Assembly (NCBI GenBank): GCA_052244495.1
Contig: JBQPXH010000003.1
Direction: 5' to 3' (one strand)
Length of the DNA: 64,000 nucleotides
Source: Cereibacter_A sp052244495
GTDB lineage: Bacteria; Pseudomonadota; Alphaproteobacteria; Rhodobacterales; Rhodobacteraceae
Position 1 is the stretch's first letter, and each line of letters opens with the position of its first letter. Position numbers and translations under genes: made by a program. Shown here in pieces: positions 49,855 through 58,983 of the stretch. Under the pieces are notes generated by a model. It was not told the DNA's origin, did no database searches, and saw only the letters and a program-made list of their open reading frames with translations.

Positions 49855-51417
49855 TCAGCGGATGGCGTCGTGCGGACGTGTGGGGCGGTCGCGCGTCCCC
49901 GGTCTGGCGAAGGGCACACCGGCAAGTGCCGCGAGCGTCAGCAGCGCGATCATGGCCCAGGCCTCGTTGATCGCCTGCGTGAGCGCCGCCTTCTCCAGCA
50001 TCGGCGCGAGCATCGCCATGGCCTGCGCCGGAACCGGTCCGGGCGGCAGGCTCGCCATCATCTGCTCCGGGATTCCGATGAAGCGCGCCGCCTCGACGCT
50101 GCCCGCTTCGAGCTGCTGCCGCAGCGACGCCGCATGGCCGTCGCTGCGGGAGTAGATGACCGTGTCGATCAGGGCGAGACCGATCGCGCCGCCGAGGTTG
50201 CGCATCAGGTTGAACAGCCCGCTCGCATCCGGCACCTGCGCCTCGGCGAGATGGCCCAGCGCAAGGCGCGTGGGCGGCAGCAGGCAGAACATGATCGCCA
50301 CCCCACGCAGCACCTGCGGCCAGAACATGCCCTCGTAGTCGGTGGCGGGCGTCTGGAAGGCACTGAGCCCAAGGCCCGCGCCGAAGAGGGCGAAGCCGAA
50401 ACCGGTGAGCAGCCGCGCCCCGATCCGCTGCTCTCCCGCGACGGCGAGCGGTGCCGTCAGCAGTTGCGCGACGCCCGTCACCAGCATGATCGTCCCGATC
50501 TCGAGCGGGTTGTGGCCGCGCACGAAGGACAGGAAGACCGGCATCAGATAGACCGAGCCGAAGAGCCCGATCCCGAGAACGAAGCTCAGGATGCATCCGA
50601 GGGCGAAGCGCCGGTCGGCGAAACTGGTCAGATCGACCACCGGATGCACAGCGCGCAGGCTGCGCATGACGAAGCCGGACCCCGCCGTCAGCCAGAGCGC
50701 AAGAAGCGACAGCACGAGGCCGCTCGTCCAACCGCGGCCCGGCGCCTCCTTGAGCGCGATCTCGAGCGATGCGAGCGAAACCGCCAGAAGGACGAGCGAG
50801 ACGAGGTCGAAGCTGCGCACCCCCTCGGCCTGCGGACGTTCGCGGGGCAGCAGAGCCGCCCCCAGCAGGACCACGACCCCACCCGGCGCCAGGTTGATCA
50901 GGAACAGCCAGTGCCAGGAATAGGTCTCAGTGATCCAGCCGCCCACGACGGGCCCAACGGTCGGCGCGAGCACGGCGAGGACACCGGCCAGCGTCGTGGC
51001 GAGCCCTTGGCGGGCGGGCGGAAACAGCAGGAAGACGGCGGCGAAGACCGCCGGGATCAGCGTGCCGCCCGCAAAGCCCTGAAGCACCCGCCACGCCACC
51101 AGAGATCCGAAGCTGTCGCTTGCGGCGCAGCCTGCAGAGGCGAGGGTGAAGATCGAGGTGGCTGTCACGAACAGCCATCGCATCGTCAGGATGCGCGTCA
51201 GCGCCCCCGTGAGCGGGATGGCGATGACCTCGGCGATCAGATAGGCCGTCTGGACCCAGCTCATCCGGTCCGGCGCAATGCCGAGTGCGCGCTGGATCTC
51301 GGGCAGCGAGGTGGCGACGATCTGAACGTCGAGGATCGCCATGAACATGCCGATGCACATCGCGGCGAAGCCGGCCCAGGTGGCAAGGCCAGCCGTGGGC
51401 CGCTCAGGAGCGGGCAT
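49855..51417 (-). CDS. DHA2 (EmrB/QacA) family multidrug exporter
   Basis: A 520-residue major facilitator with about 14 membrane helices. The first helix reads MCIGMFMAILDVQIVATSLPEIQRAL, which contains the DHA2 motif D1 (LDxTIVNVALP-like), and motif A lies in LTGALTRILTMRWLF. Motif C is seen in VLAPTVGPVVGGWITETYSWHWLFLINLAPG. It exports hydrophobic compounds with proton exchange. The start at 51417 overlaps the methyltransferase gene by 14 bp. As the last gene after a polyketide synthase and a methyltransferase, it likely exports their product. Confidence 0.9.
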   Translation of the reverse strand: MPAPERPTAGLATWAGFAAMCIGMFMAILDVQIVATSLPEIQRALGIAPDRMSWVQTAYLIAEVIAIPLTGALTRILTMRWLFVTATSIFTLASAGCAASDSFGSLVAWRVLQGFAGGTLIPAVFAAVFLLFPPARQGLATTLAGVLAVLAPTVGPVVGGWITETYSWHWLFLINLAPGGVVVLLGAALLPRERPQAEGVRSFDLVSLVLLAVSLASLEIALKEAPGRGWTSGLVLSLLALWLTAGSGFVMRSLRAVHPVVDLTSFADRRFALGCILSFVLGIGLFGSVYLMPVFLSFVRGHNPLEIGTIMLVTGVAQLLTAPLAVAGEQRIGARLLTGFGFALFGAGLGLSAFQTPATDYEGMFWPQVLRGVAIMFCLLPPTRLALGHLAEAQVPDASGLFNLMRNLGGAIGLALIDTVIYSRSDGHAASLRQQLEAGSVEAARFIGIPEQMMASLPPGPVPAQAMAMLAPMLEKAALTQAINEAWAMIALLTLAALAGVPFARPGTRDRPTRPHDAIR

Positions 51418-51907
51418 GATGCGCCGAGCGGAGCGCGCCGCCCTCGGCGCGGATGCGGATCGCGAGGACAGCGGCGTTGAGCAGGCTGAAGACGAGCGCG
51501 AAGCCCGGCATCCCGAGGCAGAGCGGAAGGACGGCAATCTCGCCCACGACGACGAGGTAGTTGGGATGGGACAGGAAGCGATAGGGTCCGCGCACCACCA
51601 GCGGCTCCGAGGGAAGCACGATGATGCGGGTCGTCCAGCGCGGCCCGAGGGTCGCGAGCACCCAGAGACGCCCGGCCTGCAGAAGCGCGAAGACGGCGAC
51701 CCAACCCGGGACGAGCGCATGTCCCGCGCCCAGCAGCCAAAGCCCGCCCAGCCACGCGGCATGCAGGGCCACGATCAGCGGATAATGTCCGGCCGCGACC
51801 TCGTGGGCGCCCCGCTCCAGCAGACGCGCGGTGTTGCGCCGGGCCAGCCACAACTCGGCCAGCCGCTCGGCCGTCACGAAGGCGAGCAGCAGCGCCGCGG
51901 CTGTCAT
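51404..51907 (-). CDS. Isoprenylcysteine carboxyl methyltransferase (ICMT) family protein
   Basis: A 167-residue integral membrane methyltransferase. It has about four helices and the ICMT/PEMT C-terminal SAM-binding signature GPYRFLSHPNYLVVVGEIAVLPL. Homologues next to type III polyketide synthases (as BpsB next to BpsA in Bacillus) O-methylate alkylpyrones. It overlaps the synthase gene by 4 bp (ATGA at 51904-51907) and the exporter by 14 bp. The three form a tight biosynthesis-and-export unit. Confidence 0.85.
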   Translation of the reverse strand: MTAAALLLAFVTAERLAELWLARRNTARLLERGAHEVAAGHYPLIVALHAAWLGGLWLLGAGHALVPGWVAVFALLQAGRLWVLATLGPRWTTRIIVLPSEPLVVRGPYRFLSHPNYLVVVGEIAVLPLCLGMPGFALVFSLLNAAVLAIRIRAEGGALRSAHHARS

Positions 51908-52953
51908 GCCGCTGCCCGCAGCGAAAGACAGCTGGCCGTGAAGCCCGGGCCCATCGCGGTCAGCAGGACCCGCGAGGGCGGCTTATCGCGCAGCACGCGC
52001 TCGAGCACGAAGAGCGCGGTCGGCGCGGACATGTTGCCGTGCTCGGCCAGAACGTCGCGCTCGTGGTCGAGCGTTCCCTGCTCGATGGACAGGGCGCGTT
52101 CGAGCGCGGTGATGACCTTGGCACCCCCCGGATGGCAGGCGAACCGGCCGACGTCCTCGCGCCCGAGCCCCGCGCGGCCGAGGATCGCCTCCACCGCACC
52201 CGCCACATGGGCTTCGGCGAAGGGAGGGATCGCCCGGTCGAAGATCACGCCGAGCCCTTCGTCGTCCACGCTCCACCCCATGATGTCGAGCGTGTCGCGC
52301 CAGGTGTGCTGTCCCGACATCTCGACCGAAAGCTCGCCCTCGCATCCGCGCAGCAGGCAGGCGGAGGCACCGTCCGCGAAGAGCGCGGTCGCCACGATGT
52401 TCTCCTTGGTGAGCTTGTCGAGACGAAACGACAGGGAGCACAGTTCCACCGCCACGACGAGCACGCGGCTGCCCGGGCGCGCCGCTGCCAGCCGCCCCCC
52501 GATCGCGAGCCCGGTGACGCCGCCTGCGCATCCGAGGCCAAAGACGGGTACCCGCTCGACGTCGCAACGGAACCCCATCGCATCGGCGACACGCGCGTCG
52601 AGGCTCGGGGTCGCCACTCCGGTCGAGGAGACGGTGACGACGGCATCGACCTCCCCGGCCGAGACGCCCGCTCGCTCGAGCGCACCCGTGGCGGCCTCCG
52701 AAAAGAGCGCGGTGGCGGCTTCCAGATAGGCGCTGTTGCGCTGCTGCCAGCCGAGCGGCTGCAGATACCACTCGACCGGCCGCGCGAGATGGCGCGTCCG
52801 GATGCCCGAGGTTTCAAACACCTTGGCGAGCCGCCCGTAGTCGTCATAGCGGCGCGAGAAACCGCGATGCGCCGCCTCGGCAACCTCGCGCTGGGATATT
52901 CGATGGGGCGGGACGGCGGTGGCGACGGATGCGAGGCTGACGGGTCGTGACAT
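51904..52953 (-). CDS. Type III polyketide synthase (chalcone/stilbene synthase family)
   Basis: A 349-residue thiolase-fold synthase. The catalytic triad is C142 (GLGCAGGVTG), H274 (ACHPGGAKV) and N307 (EHGNMSAPTALF). The sequence fits the bacterial alkylpyrone/alkylresorcinol synthase group that condenses a fatty acyl-CoA with malonyl-CoA. The start at 52953 gives the typical MSRPVSLASVATAVPPH; GGAG lies 5 bases before. It is the first gene of the synthase-methyltransferase-exporter operon. The product, an alkylpyrone or alkylresorcinol of unknown chain length, is inferred from the family. Confidence 0.9.
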   Translation of the reverse strand: MSRPVSLASVATAVPPHRISQREVAEAAHRGFSRRYDDYGRLAKVFETSGIRTRHLARPVEWYLQPLGWQQRNSAYLEAATALFSEAATGALERAGVSAGEVDAVVTVSSTGVATPSLDARVADAMGFRCDVERVPVFGLGCAGGVTGLAIGGRLAAARPGSRVLVVAVELCSLSFRLDKLTKENIVATALFADGASACLLRGCEGELSVEMSGQHTWRDTLDIMGWSVDDEGLGVIFDRAIPPFAEAHVAGAVEAILGRAGLGREDVGRFACHPGGAKVITALERALSIEQGTLDHERDVLAEHGNMSAPTALFVLERVLRDKPPSRVLLTAMGPGFTASCLSLRAAA

Positions 52954-53140
52954 GAAGCTCCTGCGTCGCGGAAGGCAGGCATGGCGCGGCCTTTCAGCGG
53001 CATCCGCTTCTGCGTGGCTGACAACGCCGCGCGCGCGCAACTGTTCCTCGGCACCCGGGCCTCTGTCTCCGCGGGTACGCCCGGCCCCGCGCACGGCCCT
53101 CGGCGGGGCATCTCGACCCGCCGATTACATTCGCGCTTCT

Positions 53141-53183
53141 CGGATCCCCACCTCTGCCCTTCCGGGTCAGAGGTGGGGATCCG
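53141..53183. terminator. Long perfect inverted repeat, probable terminator
   Basis: CGGATCCCCACCTCTG (53141-53156) and CAGAGGTGGGGATCCG (53168-53183) form a 16-bp perfect stem with an 11-nt loop. It lies 31 bp after the leftward dgdA stop and upstream of the polyketide synthase gene. No T-run. It probably separates the two transcripts. Confidence 0.55.
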
Positions 53184-53213
53184 CGTCCCACGCGGGCCGC
53201 CGTTTCGCGCTTG

Positions 53214-54533
53214 TCAGGCGGCGCTGCGGGTCCGCAGCGAACCCTCGATGGCGGAGGTCAGGATCTCGATCCCGCGATCCACCTCCTCCTCCGAGATCGT
53301 GAGCGGAGGCGCGATGCGGAAAACGCCGCCCATCCCCGGAAGCTTCACGATGTTCATGCTGAGCCCCAGCCGCATCGCCTCCTCCATGATCCGCGCGCCG
53401 AGGTCGAAGCCGGGAGCCTTGCTCTGCCGGTCGGTGACGATCTCGAGCCCGAGGAGAAGGCCCCTGCCCCGCACGTCGCCCACGCAGTCGAAGCGCTGCT
53501 GGAGCATCCGCAGCCCCTCCATCAGCCGCGCCCCGCGCTCGGTCGCGCGTGCAGCCAGACCGTCCCGTGCCACCACGTCCAGCACCGTCAGCCCCACGGC
53601 GGCGGGCAGCGGATCCGAAGTGTGGGTTGTGTAGAAGAGGTAGCCGCGCTCATGCGCCCGCGCCTCGATCTCGGACGTCGTCAGCACCGCGGCCAGCGGC
53701 AGTCCCGCTCCGAGCGTCTTCGAGAGCGTCAGGATGTCAGGCGTCACGCCGTCGCGCTGGAAGGCGAACATCTGGCCGGTCCGGCCGACGCCGGTCTGCG
53801 CCTCGTCGAGGATGAGCAGCATGCCCCGCTCCTCGCATTTGCGCTTCAGCGCGGCGAGGTAGCCCGGAGGAAGTTCGAGGATGCCTCCGCTCGAGAGGAT
53901 CGGCTCGGCGATGAAGGCGGCAAGTCCGCCGGTGGATTGGCGGTCCACGAGTTCGAAGGCATCGTCAAGCTCGGTCTGCCAGTCGTTCGACCCGTCCGGC
54001 CGCGTGAAGCGCGGGCGGTAGGCGTTGGGCGCGGGGATGGCAAAGGCCCCGGCCGCCGCTGGCCCGTAGCCGCGGCGCCCGGCGCTGTAGGTGGCCGAGG
54101 CGGCGGCGCCGGTCATCCCGTGCCAGCTCTGGGCAAAAGCCACGATCTCGTGCCCGCCGGTCACGAGCTTGGCCATGCGGATCGCAGCCTCGTTCGACTC
54201 CGCGCCAGTCGTCAGCAGCTGCACCCGGTCGAGGCCGGGGGCCACTTCGGCAAGCCGGGTGGCCAGATCCACCACCGGGCGCGTCAGCATCCCGCTGAAG
54301 AGATGCGCAACCGCCTTCATCTGCCGGTCCACCGTCGCGAGGATGTCCGGATGTCCGTGCCCGAGCACACCGCTCATCTGCCCCGAAGTGAAATCGAGGA
54401 TCCCACGGCCGTCCGCATCATAGACGTAGCTGCCCTCGGCGCGCTCGATGATCAGTCTCTCGAAGCTCGGCCCGTAGCGGGTCAGATGGCGGTCGGCCGC
54501 GGCCCAGAAGTCGGGATCGTCGTTCAGAGACAT
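53214..54533 (-). CDS. dgdA: 2,2-dialkylglycine decarboxylase
   Basis: A 439-residue class III aminotransferase-fold PLP enzyme that couples decarboxylation of 2,2-dialkylglycines (such as 2-methylalanine) to transamination of pyruvate, giving a ketone, CO2 and alanine. The PLP lysine is K272 (LSKTLGAGLP). Q52 (SGQMS) and W138 (SWHGM) sit at the known active-site positions of the Burkholderia cepacia enzyme, and the whole N-terminus (MSLNDDPDFW) matches it. AAGGAGCC precedes the ATG at 54533. The LysR regulator dgdR that usually accompanies it is not adjacent. Acetone is the product from 2-methylalanine, a possible link to the acetone-linked monooxygenase chemistry at 18.7-27.8 kb. Confidence 0.92.
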   Translation of the reverse strand: MSLNDDPDFWAAADRHLTRYGPSFERLIIERAEGSYVYDADGRGILDFTSGQMSGVLGHGHPDILATVDRQMKAVAHLFSGMLTRPVVDLATRLAEVAPGLDRVQLLTTGAESNEAAIRMAKLVTGGHEIVAFAQSWHGMTGAAASATYSAGRRGYGPAAAGAFAIPAPNAYRPRFTRPDGSNDWQTELDDAFELVDRQSTGGLAAFIAEPILSSGGILELPPGYLAALKRKCEERGMLLILDEAQTGVGRTGQMFAFQRDGVTPDILTLSKTLGAGLPLAAVLTTSEIEARAHERGYLFYTTHTSDPLPAAVGLTVLDVVARDGLAARATERGARLMEGLRMLQQRFDCVGDVRGRGLLLGLEIVTDRQSKAPGFDLGARIMEEAMRLGLSMNIVKLPGMGGVFRIAPPLTISEEEVDRGIEILTSAIEGSLRTRSAA

Positions 54534-54818
54534 GCACGGGGCTCCTTGATGGGAATTGCACTTCCATACCGTGGCGCGGACGCTACGCCAAAGCATTCCT
54601 GCGCAACGAGCCGCCCGGCTGCACGAGGTGGCGCGGCGCCCCGCCTGACGCCGGGTCCTGCGGCTGCGGCCGGACCCGCCGCAGCTCCGGCGCGTTCCGG
54701 AAAGACACCGGCCCCATGGGACGACGGGAAGAGGACGGCGCACCGCCCTGAGCCAGCGCGGCGCCGCCGCATCTCGCCCTCACGTTCCTGGGCGCCGACC
54801 ATGACGAGGAGCCTGATT

Positions 54819-55736
54819 GTGACCCGACCACCTCTCGAACAACCTGTCCTGCGCCATTCTCCGTCCAGCGGAGCCGGCAGTCCCGACGTCTGGGGCATCT
54901 ACGAGCCCGACACCGGCTCGATCCAGTACGTCTGCGCCGATCCGGAAAGCAGGCAGGCGGCGCTGATCGACGTGGTGCTGAACCTCGATCCCAAGCACTG
55001 GCGGCTTTCGACGCGCAGCATGGATCAGGTGCTCGACCTTGTGGAGCGCGAGCGGCTGGCGGTGTGCTGGGTGCTCGACACGCATCCCCACGCCGATCAC
55101 GTCATGGCCTCGGCCCGGCTGAAGGCAGCCACTGGCGCCCCGACCGCCATCGGCGCCAAGGTCCGCGAGATCGCGGCGATCTGGGAGACGATCTACAACC
55201 TCCCCGGGGCATTCGCGCCCGAGAACGACTTCGACCGTTTGCTCGAGCCCGGCGAACGCCTGAGCATCGGCAATCTCGAGATGCGCGTGATGCTCTCGCC
55301 CGGCCATACGCTCGGCTCCGTCACCTATGTCTGCGGCGACGCAGCCTTCACCCATGACACGCTGATGCAGCCGGACGCGGGAACCGCCCGCGCGGATTTT
55401 CCCGGCGGAGATGCCGCGCGGCTCTGGGACTCGATCCAGCAAATCCTCGCCCTGCCGCCCGACACGCGCCTCTTCGTCGGCCACGACTACGGCACCGACG
55501 AGCGCGAGGAGCCCCGCTGGGAGGGGACGGTCGCCGAGCACAGGGACCGCAACATCCACGTCCGCGATGGAACCGACCGCGAGGAGTGGCTCGGGAAGCG
55601 CAAGGCGCGGGACGAGACCCTCGCGCTTCCAGACCGGATGCTCGCGGCGCTGCAGATCAACCTGCGCGGCGGCCGGCTGCCTCCCGCAGAAGAGGACGGA
55701 CGGCACTACCTGAAGCTGCCGCTCGACCGGTTCTGA
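54819..55736 (+). CDS. Metallo-beta-lactamase-fold hydrolase, persulfide dioxygenase-like
   Basis: A 305-residue protein of the glyoxalase-II/ETHE1 branch. Metal ligands include H89-x-H91 and D93-H94 (THPHADHV), the His of SPGHTLGS, an Asp in the ETHE1-like GTARADFPGGDA segment, and GHDYG. ETHE1/Blh proteins oxidise glutathione persulfide to sulfite, so it probably detoxifies sulfide or persulfide in the cytoplasm. A GTG start at 54819 is preferred because GAGGAG sits 8 bases before it; the ATG at 54801 has no ribosome-binding site. It is divergent from dgdA and convergent with the symporter gene. A glyoxalase II role is less likely. Confidence 0.8.
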   Translation: MTRPPLEQPVLRHSPSSGAGSPDVWGIYEPDTGSIQYVCADPESRQAALIDVVLNLDPKHWRLSTRSMDQVLDLVERERLAVCWVLDTHPHADHVMASARLKAATGAPTAIGAKVREIAAIWETIYNLPGAFAPENDFDRLLEPGERLSIGNLEMRVMLSPGHTLGSVTYVCGDAAFTHDTLMQPDAGTARADFPGGDAARLWDSIQQILALPPDTRLFVGHDYGTDEREEPRWEGTVAEHRDRNIHVRDGTDREEWLGKRKARDETLALPDRMLAALQINLRGGRLPPAEEDGRHYLKLPLDRF

Positions 55737-55758
55737 GCCCGTCTCAGGGCGGGCCTGC

Positions 55759-57186
55759 TCACTTCCAGATGTCCGCCTCGGCACCCCGGCCGATCTCGGG
55801 ATGCTCCGAGAGGTGGAAGCGCGGCTCCAGCCCCTTCCGCCGCTCCTCGAAGTAGTGCTGCGTCAGCGCCACGACCGTGCCCGACAGCGCCACGATGGCC
55901 ACAAGGTTGATCGAGGCCATCAACCCCATCGAGGCATCGGCCAGGTTGAAGACCGTCGCCACCGCCTGAAGCGCGCCCCAGATCACCATGGCGACCACGA
56001 TCACCCGGAGCACCATGAAGCCCGTCCGGTTGCCGAGGCCGAGGAAGCTCATCGCCATCTCGGAATAGGCATAGTTCCCGATGATCGAGGTGAAGGCGAA
56101 GAAGAAGATCGCCACCGCGACGAAGGATGGCCCGACCGCCCCCACCTGCTCGGCAAGCGCCGCCTGGGTCAGCTGGGTGCCCGTCAACTCGCCCCCCGGC
56201 ACGTAGGCGCCGGACAGGAGGATCATGAAGGCGGTGCAGGTGCAGACGACGATCGTGTCGATGAAGACACCAAGCGCCTGGACAAATCCCTGGCTCGAGG
56301 GGTGATGCGGCATGGGCGTCGCCGCGGCGGCGATGTTCGGGGCAGAGCCCATGCCGGCCTCGTTCGAGAACAGGCCCCGCCGGACGCCGTTCATCATCGC
56401 GGCCATCATCGAGCCCGCGACGCCGCCTGCCATCTCGCCGAAGCCGAAGGCATTCGAGACGATGTGGCCGAGCATTCCCGGCACCTCAGACAGGTTCGTC
56501 ACCAGCACGAAAAGAGCCACCAGCAGGTAGACACCCGCCATGAACGGCACGACGTATTCGGCCACCGTTGCGATCTTGCGGATGCCGCCGAAGATGACCA
56601 CCGCAGTCAGCGCCGCCAGCACCAGCCCCGTGACCAGCTTCGGCAGGCCGAAGGCGCCCGCCATCGCATCCGCGATGGAATTGGCCTGGACCGCGTTGAA
56701 GACGAGCCCGAAGGAAATGATCAGGCAGACCGAGAAGATCGCGCCGAGCCACGGCATCCCGAGGCCGCGCGCGATGTAGAAGGCGGGACCGCCGCGGTAG
56801 ATGCCGGTGGAGCCGTCCTCGACCTCGTGCACCTTATAGAGTTGGGCAAGCGTGGACTCGGCATAGGCCGTGGCCATGCCCACGAAGGCCACCATCCACA
56901 TCCAGAAGATCGCCCCCGGCCCGCCGAGGTTCAGCGCGACAGCGACGCCGGCGATGTTGCCCGTGCCCACCCGCGAGGCGAGCGAGGTGCAGAGCGCCGC
57001 GAAGGGAGAGATGCCCTCGCGGTCGGTAGCGGGGGCCGAGAAGATCACCCGGAACATCTCGCCGAATCGGAGAACCTGCTGGAACCTCAGCCGCACGCTG
57101 AAGAAGAGCCCCACGGCGAGAAGCCCGTAGATCAGCACGTATTGCCAGAAGATGGTGTTCAGGAAGTCGATGACCGCGTCGAGCAT
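55759..57186 (-). CDS. AGCS-family sodium:alanine/glycine symporter
   Basis: A 475-residue inner-membrane symporter with about 11 helices. Family features are GTGNIAGVAVALNLGGPGAIFWMWMVAFVGMATAYAE (first third) and FSNEAGMGSAPNIAAAA. It imports alanine or glycine with sodium. AAAGGAGGATC precedes the ATG at 57186. It is a single gene, convergent with the persulfide-dioxygenase-like gene. The nearby dgdA makes alanine from pyruvate, but a functional link is speculative. Confidence 0.9.
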   Translation of the reverse strand: MLDAVIDFLNTIFWQYVLIYGLLAVGLFFSVRLRFQQVLRFGEMFRVIFSAPATDREGISPFAALCTSLASRVGTGNIAGVAVALNLGGPGAIFWMWMVAFVGMATAYAESTLAQLYKVHEVEDGSTGIYRGGPAFYIARGLGMPWLGAIFSVCLIISFGLVFNAVQANSIADAMAGAFGLPKLVTGLVLAALTAVVIFGGIRKIATVAEYVVPFMAGVYLLVALFVLVTNLSEVPGMLGHIVSNAFGFGEMAGGVAGSMMAAMMNGVRRGLFSNEAGMGSAPNIAAAATPMPHHPSSQGFVQALGVFIDTIVVCTCTAFMILLSGAYVPGGELTGTQLTQAALAEQVGAVGPSFVAVAIFFFAFTSIIGNYAYSEMAMSFLGLGNRTGFMVLRVIVVAMVIWGALQAVATVFNLADASMGLMASINLVAIVALSGTVVALTQHYFEERRKGLEPRFHLSEHPEIGRGAEADIWK

Positions 57187-57424
57187 GCAATGATCCTCCT
57201 TTGCTTCCCGACGTTGTCAGCTGGAACGGCAGACAAGAAGAAAAAGCCGACTCGCGCGGGCACATTTTACGGTCTGCGCAGCGTTGAGGCATCATGCTTG
57301 CTGCGCCGCATCCGATCACGCCGCGGGGGCGCCGCGTGCGGAAGGGGGCCGGGCCTGCGGACCGACATCCCCGCCGATCCGTTCCACCATCCGGACGGGC
57401 GCAGAGACCTCTCCGGCCGGGCCG

Positions 57425-57862
57425 TCAGCCGCCGTAAACCGTCACCACGGGCAGATCGGTCAACCCGAGTCCAAGTGCGCGAAAGGCCGATAGCGAGAGC
57501 TGCGCCGCGCCCTCACCCGGACGCAGCGTGACGGCAACCGACCGCCCGCCTTCCACCTCGACGCGACCGGGCTGCTCTCCGCTCACCAGCGCGGACCTCA
57601 GCCAGAAGCCGGGCTCCGTCGGCGCGCCAAGGGCGACCGTCACCTTGCCCAGCGCCGCGCCGACCGGCTGAGGGGCGAGCGCGGCACGACGGTCGGCCTC
57701 GGTCGCCCGGTCGTAACTCTCGGCGCCGATTCCCTGCCCGCCCGGGATCGGGCGCGCCATCGGCGCCGGCGGCGGCGCGACGGGGGGCGCTGCGGCCTCC
57801 CTCGCGGGATTGCAGGCGAGGAGAAGCAGGCAGGCGGTGGCGGCGAGACCGAAGGATTTCAT
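57425..57862 (-). CDS. Hypothetical lipoprotein
   Basis: A 145-residue lipoprotein. The signal (MKSFGLAATACLLLLAC) ends in lipobox LLAC with the lipid-bearing Cys at 17. A Pro/Ala-rich linker (18-40) leads to a small beta-rich domain (KVTVALGAPTEPGFWLRSAL, GRVEVEGGRSVAVTLRPGEG, LPVVTVYGG). I recall similar C-terminal domains in Rhodobacterales proteins of unknown function. It is divergent from moaA, with about 90 bp between them. Confidence 0.75.
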   Translation of the reverse strand: MKSFGLAATACLLLLACNPAREAAAPPVAPPPAPMARPIPGGQGIGAESYDRATEADRRAALAPQPVGAALGKVTVALGAPTEPGFWLRSALVSGEQPGRVEVEGGRSVAVTLRPGEGAAQLSLSAFRALGLGLTDLPVVTVYGG

Positions 57863-57950
57863 GCGTTACGACGATAGTCTGGCCTCGAGGGGCGTCAACC
57901 GCTGCAGGACGCGCTTGTGGACACGGTGTCGCAGCCCTATTTTCCGAGAC

Positions 57951-58970
57951 ATGACCATGGCGCCCGAAACACCGGCACTGATCGACCCCTTCGCCCGCGC
58001 GATATCCTATCTGCGGGTCTCGGTCACCGATCGCTGCGACTTCCGCTGCACCTACTGCATGGCAGAGCACATGACCTTCCTGCCGAAGGCCGATCTGCTG
58101 ACGCTGGAAGAGCTCGACCGGCTCTGCTCCGCCTTCGTGCGGATGGGGGTCGAGAAGCTTCGGGTGACGGGCGGAGAGCCTCTGGTGCGGCGCGGGATCA
58201 TGACCTTCTTCCGCGCCATGTCGCGGCATCTCGGCACCGGCGCGCTCAGGGAACTGACGCTCACCACCAACGGCTCGCAGCTCACCCGCCACGCCGAGGA
58301 ACTCGCCGAGTGCGGCGTGCGCCGGGTGAATGTCTCGCTCGACACGCTCGATCCCGACAAGTTCGCGCGGGTGACGCGCTGGGGCCGGCTGCCACAGGTG
58401 CTCGACGGGATCCGCGCGGCCCGTGCGGCAGGGCTCAGGGTCAAGATCAACACGGTCGCGCTGCGCGGCTTCAACGAGGACGAGCTCTTCCGGCTCGTGG
58501 ACTGGTGCGGCAGCGAAGGCCACGACCTGACCTTCATCGAGGTCATGCCGATGGGCGAGATGGGCGAGGACCTGAGGCTTGACCAGTACTGGTCGCTCGA
58601 GGACCTGCGCACCCGCCTCTCCGAGCGCTTCTCGCTGATCGAACTCGCCGATCGCACGGGCGGGCCCGCTCGTTATGTCCGCCTCGCGCAGACCGGGCAG
58701 CGGATCGGCTTCATCACGCCTCTGAGCCACAATTTCTGCGAAAGCTGCAATCGCGTGCGACTGACCTGCACCGGCGAGCTTTTCATGTGCCTGGGCCAGG
58801 AAGACCGCGCCGACCTGCGCGCACCTCTGCGCCGGTCGTCCGAGGATGCCGTGCTGGAAGAGGCCATCCGGGCCGCCGTCTCGCGCAAGCCCAGGGGCCA
58901 CGATTTCGACTATTCGCGCCGGGCGGTCTCGGGCCAGATGTCGCGCCACATGAGCCACACCGGCGGCTGA
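57951..58970 (+). CDS. moaA: GTP 3',8-cyclase (molybdenum cofactor biosynthesis)
   Basis: A 339-residue radical-SAM enzyme for the first step of molybdopterin synthesis. The N-terminal [4Fe-4S] motif is C29-x3-C33-x2-C36 (DRCDFRCTYC). The C-terminal cluster is in NFCESCNRVRLTCTGELFMCLG. The C-terminus ends in the required Gly-Gly (HTGG). The ATG at 57951 is chosen by family alignment; 57957 is a close alternative, and the ribosome-binding site is weak for both. No other moa genes are adjacent; moaC or moaB must be elsewhere. Confidence 0.95.
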   Translation: MTMAPETPALIDPFARAISYLRVSVTDRCDFRCTYCMAEHMTFLPKADLLTLEELDRLCSAFVRMGVEKLRVTGGEPLVRRGIMTFFRAMSRHLGTGALRELTLTTNGSQLTRHAEELAECGVRRVNVSLDTLDPDKFARVTRWGRLPQVLDGIRAARAAGLRVKINTVALRGFNEDELFRLVDWCGSEGHDLTFIEVMPMGEMGEDLRLDQYWSLEDLRTRLSERFSLIELADRTGGPARYVRLAQTGQRIGFITPLSHNFCESCNRVRLTCTGELFMCLGQEDRADLRAPLRRSSEDAVLEEAIRAAVSRKPRGHDFDYSRRAVSGQMSRHMSHTGG

Positions 58971-58983
58971 GGCAGGCCGGGCT

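Noticed and set aside
55801..57531. A 576-codon rightward open frame opposite the symporter
   Set aside because: His/Arg/Glu-rich repeat-like composition and no ribosome-binding site; the leftward frame is a clear AGCS transporter.
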